Part shown: positions 57,220-64,000 of the stretch, one piece after another
Numbering within the stretch: position 1 is the first letter of the stretch
How the letters are laid out: every line of letters starts with the position of its first letter
Source of the DNA: Mesostigma viride
Lineage: Eukaryota; Streptophyta; Mesostigmatophyceae; Mesostigmatales; Mesostigmataceae
NCBI GenBank assembly: GCA_009746045.1
Contig: RPFO01000117.1
Span: 1-64,000 of the forward strand
Reading direction: 5' to 3'
DNA length: 64,000 nucleotides
The notes under the pieces: model-generated
Seen by the model: only the letters and a program-made list of their open reading frames with translations
The model's database searches: none
What the model was told of the DNA's origin: nothing
Made by a program: the position numbers and the translations under genes

Positions 57220-58276
57220 CCCATTATGTTTTCCTTTCAGGTTGAAGGCTAGCGACTTCAAGCCTGACCCTGCCCAGCTAGGAGACTGACTCCAAGCTGA
57301 CTGAGGTGCTGAGCAACTGACACCCATACTGCAACATCTGGACTGAAAAAGATGGGCCCCAGAACTCGTGCAATACTTGTGATGGCATCACGTTTAGCTC
57401 AACATGCCCGGGGAGTTCCTCCTCCTCGCGAGCTCACAAGGGAGATAGCTATGCCTGTCTGCCTATCCAGGGAGTGCACCACCAGCCAAGAAGCCATTGT
57501 AAAAATGCCAAGGTAACCGTTTAAGAGGTTCCATGTTGTTCCATCATCATCGCCCACTCAGAGAAAAATACCCAGCCAGGCTGGGTCAACTGAGCTCAGG
57601 TTACCTGCAACCTGAGGACAGTGGACAGGTTTATTGCACCCTGCACTGTCCATGTTGTACCTGCACAACATGTGAGGACCAGCCACCCCTGCCCTGCACA
57701 GAGGGGGCTGAAGTCCGAGTGACAGGTGACAGGACTATGACATCCTGGACCTGGCCACATTGCACCTGCACAACGTGGGAGACCAGCCACCCCTGCCCTG
57801 CACATGGGTGACTGAAGTCCTGGTGACAGGTGACAGGAATATTTCATCCTGCACCTGTGCTGAGCACGTTGTACTAGACAACATGACAGCACCCATGCCT
57901 TACTGCCACTGAACAGTAAGGCCAGGTGGCCCAGGATATCCACAGTGAACTGGGGTCCTGGGTAACCACCTGTCAAGGGAGCTTTGACCCTCCACTTGAA
58001 TGGGGGCACCTGAGCCACTGAGCTCAAGGCCATTCCACCAAGGCATACGCCCTAGGGAATAAAGGTGTGAGATACATCCCATGCCCACCTATGAAGGTGT
58101 GCATAACGAAATTCCATGGTGTTGAGAAAATCAAAACAGATTTTATTGGGCATAGGGCACGCAGATGTATGAAAAACAGACTCCAACCAACCCCCCTGCT
58201 GGAAGCCACAACCTACCCCTTGGACCTGCCCAAGGGGTACTGGGTGACCTAGGCGGCCCTGGTGAACAGGACCCTG
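57220..58276 (-). other. Long 3' untranslated region of copy 3, with a 105-bp tandem duplication
   Basis: 1,057 bp between the RNase H stop and the LTR, without a recognisable domain. A tandem duplication with period about 105 bp (CCTGCACAAC at 57,660 and 57,765; CCAGCCACCCCTGCC in each) occupies about 57,655-57,865. Copies 1 and 2 do not extend this far, so it is unclear whether this region is typical of the family or acquired. Confidence 0.6.
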
Positions 58277-59762
58277 CTAGGCGTCCCCCCTATGGGGCAG
58301 GGTTGCCTGCTTGCCATAGGGGTTCATCAAGTGGTACAACAGCTGATATTGTTCAGCTGCCTGCTGAGGCACTTTAGTGAGTGCATCAGCAGCGTTGTGT
58401 TTGTCCTCCACGTGACGGGTGGACTCCCAGTAGGTGGACTCCTGTTTCAGGACCACCCAGTCAAGATCAGTGTGGACAGCATAGGGGTTAGCAAGGAAAC
58501 TGAGGACTGACTGACTGTCAGTGAGCAAGTGTGCCACCACCCCAGCATTGCTGCCTGCTTGCATCTGCAACCAAACCAGCACATGATTCAAGTACCTGGC
58601 ATGAAGCACTGCTGACACCACTGCCCTGCACTCAGCAGCATTGCTGCTGACAGCCTTGCGTCTATGCAACCGGCTGTACCATGAAATGAGAGACAAGGGT
58701 GCATCATCATTCTGCACAAAATACAAGCCTGACTCCCTTGCCTGCAACTTGGTAATCTGCCTGGACTCCATGGAACTATCCATCATAGCTTGGATGTGAA
58801 TGGTTTTGTGGAGATCCAAGGAGTGCAAGATAAGGGGAGGGCCCTCCTGGAGAGTTTTGGTGATGGCTTTGTGACCTACTTGCATCAAGACATCATCATC
58901 AACTCTGCTAACCACAGCCAGGTGAGGTGCACACGTTGAGCACAACCACCCCAGCTTGCCTCTAATGGTAGGACAGGCTCCAGGTTTGATTTTTGTTTGC
59001 AAAACCTCCAAGCAGCTGTGCATGTAATCATTGGGAGAGTAGAGTGCACACACCCACTGGTTTTGATGCTGCTGGAGTTGTAACATTGTGCCACAAAATT
59101 TTATGGCAGTGGTGCCCAGCTCTACTTGCTTGCCAATCTCAAAATGCTGTGACACTTGTTGAATAAAATCATCCACAGCACGCCTTGGCCCAGCAATCAG
59201 CTGATCATCCCCATGCCACACAAAGGTGAGAATGCCATGAGGGTGTGGGACCACAAAGAAGCAAGGGTCTATGTCATCATATCTAGCCCCTAACTTTTCA
59301 AACACAGCCTGAGCTGACATCCTGAAAATGCGAGGAGCTGATTGCAGCCCTTCAACACCTATGTTAGCTTTCAGGTACTGCTGAGGGATGTGTTTTGCCC
59401 AAACTCTGGGAGTGGAGACTACGTACACCTGACCATGCCACACTTGTTGTGCTATCTCAGGTGAGCCTTTCAGGAAAGCCCTTTTAATGTCTGTAGCCTT
59501 ACAGATATAGTCATCCCCATCATTGAGATGACCCACAAAGACAGACAGCAAGATTTTTAGGGATGTTTGCTGAATGCCTGGCGTGTACAACTCTGCCTCT
59601 GTCAGATCAGTGGTGCCCTTGAACTCTGTCACACAAGGTCTAGCATGAAAGATGACTGACCCATCTGCTGCTGGCTTATGTTTACACACAAACTTCAGGC
59701 GCAAGTGCTTGCACCCTGCAGGCTTTTTGTCAATAGGTGTGACAGGGGAGTATGAGAAGGAC
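58277..59762 (-). CDS. Copia-like reverse transcriptase and RNase H (copy 3)
   Basis: Open frame of about 495 codons encoding the C-terminal part of Pol. RT features in order: KPAGCKHLRLKFVCKHK and ADGSV near the N-terminus (copia 'GCKWVFK' region), ATDIKRAFLKG (first catalytic Asp), GLQSAPRIF, DPCFF, then VWHGDDQLIAG with the paired catalytic aspartates (about 59,205; HGDD where copia usually has YVDD). RNase H follows: ISWYSRLHRRKAVSSNAAEC, DSQSVL and HVEDKHNAADALTKV, the copia-style end. These copy the RNA into DNA and remove the RNA strand. The frame overlaps the upstream integrase/protease frame by about 68 nt and is offset by -1; the RT N-terminus lies in the overlap. I see no canonical slippery heptamer; an A5 run at about 59,732 is the only candidate, so a one-base deletion or sequencing error is equally likely. 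All visible catalytic motifs are intact. Confidence 0.88.
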
Positions 59763-62037
59763 TAAGAGGATCTGGCACTACCCATTCTTCCCTGGCCTTG
59801 TTAAAGGCCTCCACCCATTTTAGGAATCCTATGTGTGTGCGACAGTCTTGCTCTATCTGTTCATAAGAAAGAGGAGACATTTTAGCCACATCATGCTTGC
59901 CCAATCCAAATGAGTTGGGATGAAGTTTTTGGTTGTGAACCAGGTCTGCCACACAGGGTTCTTGCCCTGGGGCATACTTGGGTGTAGCAAATTTTACAGA
60001 AGCAATGTTGGTGTTAAGAAGTTTTTCAAGAGAAATTTTGAAATGATTCAGATCAACACCACCCATGTCCTGGATGGATAGTCTATCACTGGATATGAGG
60101 ACACCAGGGTAACAGAGAAAAGGATCCCCCAATAAAGCATTCCCTTTATAACCTTCCAAGACCTGAAAAGGAGTGGGGATACCGAGTATAGTCAACATGA
60201 CCTGACCTAATACCTTGAGGGATGACTGCCCTGAGAAATCAGCCACATGGTGCCAGGGTGAAGGTTCCAAAGGCAAATGGGGCACAGCCAGGGCACTGAT
60301 AATGCTGACCTGGGCTTGTGTGTCCACTGCAACCATAAATGGGCTATTGTCATTCTGCCCAACCTTCCCCACCTTAGCTGATCCTGCAGCAGTTTGAGCT
60401 TTGGCTCTATGAGCTGCTTGTAAAATGCGAACAGCGTCTGCTAGGCTGCGTTTGGAAGGTGCAGCTAGTGGCTGAGCTATGTTCACACTTGTAGAGGTGA
60501 TAGGTTGCTGATCACCTGTTTTGCCAATGTGACCCTCTGCTGCAGGGGGCCAATCCTGCAGTGACTGCCTGCAATCATCAAGGGTGACCTGGGTGTCACA
60601 GTGGGTGTGGCTCTCACACTCACCAGTGGGTGTTCCAAACAACCACTCACTGGGCAACGCTGGGATGCCAGGCAACTGTACAGGGCTGTCGGCCAACAGC
60701 TCTTCCTCCTCTGCCACGTCTGACACAGTTGGAAAATACAATTTCATCCTGTGAGGTGAACACCTGTGAATTTTTCCCGTGTCATTGTGTTTAACTAACA
60801 CTGTCCTGCCAGTGGTGTTAAACTTTAGGATGGTGGCTGGCCCATGCCAGGTACCCACCTTGCCTAGTCCCGACTCCTTGTAGAATAGGACCTGATCCCC
60901 TTCTCTGAAGGTGGGACGTGGATGCTTTGCATCCTTGACAGCTAACCTGCTAGCTGTCTGTGCTCGCTGTGCGTTGTAGAGGGCTAGTACCTCAGGTGGA
61001 TAAATGCCTGCATGCAATCCATCTGGTGTAATGACCACCCCTTGTGGGGTTTTCATGAGTGGCCTCCTGTTGAGGACTTGGCACAACCTGGTGGACCACA
61101 GAGCTCTGTCAGCATAGGACCCACTGTCAGCCAGCAGATTGCCATCTTCTTTGGCTACAAGGGTTTTAATGGACCTGATGGCCCTTTCAATAATGCCTTG
61201 CCTCTCATGATCTTCTAGCCCAGCCAGATCAATAGCCTCACACCCTGGTTCATTGGCAAGACATGTGAACTGCTGATCCAGTAACAATGCCTCCACAGGG
61301 TAGTACCTGGCCTGAGCAATCAAGAGAGCCCTGAGCAACTGTGTCTTGTCCATTCCAGGTAATGGTTCAATGGTTGTGTACCTTGACCATGCATCTTTAA
61401 GTGCCAAGTAAGATTGTCCTTTGATATGAAAGACATCTCCTACCACCCTGCCCTTGCTCTTAGGTGGGGTAGCTACATGCCACTTAGGGGGTTTGGGTGC
61501 ATTGAACTGACAATGCTGGCAGTGGGATCTGACCACCTGGCATGCACGTCTGAGTGCTGCCCCCCCTATTGCTGCTGCCACCACCTCTGCACTCACTTCA
61601 TGCCCATAAAGGAAATGCAACTGCAAAGCAAGCTCCTGAAAACTGATCTGAGCATCCTCTGCTGGGGACACTCTGCACACCTTGGGAACCATAGATGTGA
61701 AGGTTGGTTTAGAGACATAATCTTCTGAAACCAGCTGTAGCACCTTTCCAGAACTGCTCACTGCTCTGACAGTGGGGCATGCAGATGAAAGAGGTGAAGC
61801 AGGCACACTCAAGCCAGCATGAGAGGGAGACTCACACTTCTTGCCGTAAGGAGGCCGCTTGCAGTCCTTGGGGTCACCGTGGGGCGGCCCGTGGCACTTG
61901 TGGCACAGGACGTCCAAATGCCCCAGCTCGTCCACGTTCTTGCGGCAGGTGGGCCGCAGGTGGTACTTCATGCCACAGCGGGTGCACCGCTGAGAAGACT
62001 TGTCCTCCTTGTCCTGCTTCTTGTTGTTGTTGTTGTT

Positions 62038-62082
<45 letters not shown>

Positions 62083-62455
62083 ACTGTTGTTGTTGTTGTT
62101 GCTGGAGCTGCCCCCCTTGGAGGGAGACTGCCCCTTACCCTTGCCCTTGCCCCAGCCCCTGCCCTTGCCCTTGCCCTTGCCCTTGCCCTTGCCCTTAAAC
62201 ATTTGTCCCAGCAGGGACTTGACTTCTGCCATAGTGACAGGTCTCTTGCTCCTGTCTTCCCTCTCCCTATCCTCCTCCTCCCTCTCTTCCCCCCTGACCC
62301 TCTTTACAGAGGTGCCCATGGCCCCCTGGCTAAGGGGAGCCAAGGCCAGCTTGATATAATCCAATGCCTCCTTCATGTCCTCCCAGTACTTTGCCATTCC
62401 TGTGGCAAGCATAGCGTAGGTGTTTTTGTCAAGTTTGAGTTTCTCAAGGAAGAAC
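59695..62455 (-). CDS. Copia-like Pol front part: zinc knuckles, integrase, then a protease-like domain (copy 3)
   Basis: About 920 open codons, entered from the end of Gag after a frameshift near 62,452. Order: GK repeats and polyasparagine; two zinc knuckles (CTRCGMKYHLRPTC near 61,980; CHKCHGPPHGDPKDC near 61,900); integrase HHCC region (LHFLYGH near 61,610 to CQHC near 61,512); DDE core with GDVFHIKG (near 61,430), LLLDQQF (near 61,275) and GIIERAIRSIK (near 61,190). Asp to Glu has 29 residues between, shorter than the usual 35. Next is an SH3-like C-terminal stretch (REGDQVLFYKESGLGKVGTW...PHRMKLYFP). Only then comes a retropepsin-like segment: FMVAVDTQAQVSII (D-T-Q where D-T/S-G is usual; near 60,325) and ALLGDPFL (near 60,125). 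The order integrase-protease is not the standard copia order. The protease call is the least certain part. Confidence 0.8.
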
Positions 62456-64000
62456 GCAGCAAGAACTTGTGATCTAGCTGCTGGACATCAGGACGTGCTT
62501 TGATGGCTAGCTCATATTTCTTTGTCTCAGCCACATAGTCCACTGATGTGACCCTGTATTCCTCTACCCACCTGAATGCCCCATATATGTCCACAGATGA
62601 GGGGGTGGAGAGGAGGTCAGTTAGCTCCTTCATGAAAGCCTCCCAAACTGCCCTAGCCTGCGTGTCCTGCCACTTGGGATACCTACGCTGGAAGACAAGA
62701 ATGAGATTCTGAATCTGAGAAGAGGACTGATGGTAGAAATCCCCCTGCATGAGAGATCCAAACCAATTCTTGACATTCAGTTCCTCCCTAGCCAGCTGCA
62801 GAGAGAGAAGTGCATGATTCCCCTGCTCCCTAGTATACCCCTCAGGCAGCCCCCTGACATTAATCCTATCCACAGGACGGTTTTCATTGTAAGTGGGCAA
62901 CCTAGAGGGGGATGCAGGGGGAGAGGGAGAAGATGGTGTTGCTGCTGCAGCATTCACAGGAGAGACCTGCTGAGAGGGAAGTGCTACTTGAGTGAGCTGA
63001 GCAGGATGGGCAAACATGGGCTGTGTAGGAGGGTTAGACAACATAGGGGTGGGCTGGGTGGGGGTGTGAGTGTGTGTCACTTCCCGCCTCCTGCTGCGGG
63101 CCTCCTCCCAATCATGGAAGGTGGGAGAGAGGGACACTTCATCGTCAGTAGGGTTAGTAAGATCATGATGCAACCAGGTAGGCAGAGTTAGCCACCTACC
63201 CGCCCCTCTCAGGATGGCGTTGTGCAGGAGCTCCAGCAAACGCACCAGACGCACCCTGCTGCCCTGCACCCTCCTCCCTGAGAGGAGAGCCTGCAGGGCA
63301 GGCAGCAGGTCGTCGCACACCCTGCGTGTGCCCTCTTGGAGGTTGGGCAGGCCCAGGATGTGCGTGATGATTGCACACACCAGGCTGCCCGCCTCCGCGA
63401 CGTGCATCTGCTGGCTCCTGTCGGCCAGCCCACGGAAGGAGGCTGTGGCTGTCTGTATGGCACGCCACACGGCCTCATCACCAGGGTGATGAAGTCGCGA
63501 CCTTGCAGGTCGCCCTCCAGCAGTGCTGGTTGCTGCCCAGCTGCGGTGGGACCCTGGGGCCCCTCCGGCCCTGCCAGGGACTTGTCCTTGTTGCGACTAG
63601 AGGGGGCCTGCCCCCCAGAGCCGCTGGAGGTGCCCGTGACACCCTCCATGGGGGCTGCATCCCCCGCCAGCGCCGGAGGCGCCGGCGTCGCTGCCGGGGT
63701 CCCTGCGACCCCGGGCGCTTGTGTCGCCGCCGGGGTCCCTGCGACCCCGGTGGCCTCCTCAGCCACCTGGCCCCCCACGCTGGGCGGGGGAGCCTGCGGC
63801 TGAGGTTGGACCCTCTGACCTGCCAGAGGGTCCTGGGTGGCTTCACCACCCATGGGCGTGTTGGGGGCGTCTGCCGCCCCGCGCCCCGTCGCAGGCGGCA
63901 TCGCAGCCGCCTCACGCCTATCCGGGCCCCAGCCAACTGGCGTGACTTGGGGCCACGCTGGCAACGGAGTCAGCGCGATCTCTGGTCTGGAGACCACGCG
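62373..64000 (-). pseudogene. Copia-like Gag of copy 3, frameshifted and cut by the window edge
   Basis: Matches the copy 1 Gag from about residue 225 onward; the N-terminus lies beyond the window. Two single-base losses relative to copies 1 and 2 break the frame: near 63,481 (CACCAGGG against CACCCAGGG or CACGCAGGG) and near 62,452 (GGAAGAACG against GGAAAGAACG). The middle piece (63,470-62,450) holds the helical capsid-like region. If the breaks are real, the copy cannot make full Gag. If they are sequencing errors, copy 3 may be a near-complete element. Confidence 0.82.

Noticed and set aside
59732-59740. A5 run as a proven programmed frameshift site
   Set aside because: It does not form a canonical X XXY YYZ heptamer in the upstream frame. 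Kept only as a possibility in the findings.

Overview
This window comes from a eukaryotic nuclear genome, probably a microalga or other protist. It carries a Ty1/copia-type LTR retrotransposon family, a decayed non-LTR (LINE) element, a tRNA-like locus with Pol III promoter boxes, telomere-like heptamers (CCCTACA, CCCTAAA) and kilobases of satellite DNA. The organism cannot be fixed from sequence alone; a green-lineage host is only a guess from the heptamers. I recognise no intact cellular protein-coding gene. The window is repeats and mobile elements almost end to end.

Layout. 1-5 kb: a frameshifted LINE remnant (minus strand) with a (CAA)n-type tail, then unique sequence with small tandem duplications, a recurring palindromic 14-mer, a telomere-like heptamer run, a tRNA-Ser-like locus and a GT-rich simple repeat. 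5.06-9.95, 11.28-30.25 and 42.54-56.76 kb: about 36 kb (more than half the window) of one 40-bp GC-rich satellite, organised in higher-order blocks, called A and B here, that recur several times. 9,953-11,277 and 53,389-55,550: insertions of two related families of large palindromes (P, 206 bp; Q, 214 bp). They occur alone or as composites joined by spacers, and each spacer carries the 3' half of a tRNA. Every insertion whose two sides can be read has a 5-bp target duplication in the satellite. 30.36-34.09, 38.50-42.54 and 56.77-64.0 kb: three minus-strand copies of one copia-like element. Copy 1 has an open gag but is cut off inside integrase. Copy 2 is frameshifted and truncated. Copy 3 has the 3' LTR, RNase H, RT, protease-like, integrase and most of gag, and runs off the right edge. 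34.1-38.5 kb: single-copy DNA with a 42-bp minisatellite present in both orientations around a (TTCAA)n tract, a 156-bp tandem repeat and several hairpins.

How it fits together. The LTRs of the copia element (AGTTAG...CCAACT) and the palindromes (AGTTAC/AGTTAT...AACT) share their terminal bases and 5-bp target duplications, so one integrase may mobilise both. The satellite flank left of copy 3 and the flank right of copy 2 fit together exactly into the normal satellite order around a duplicated GCAGT. This suggests one ancestral insertion followed by amplification of element plus satellite. The most novel features are the palindrome families joined to tRNA halves, repeated breakpoints at the palindrome centre, and an apparent protease domain downstream of integrase in the retroelement.
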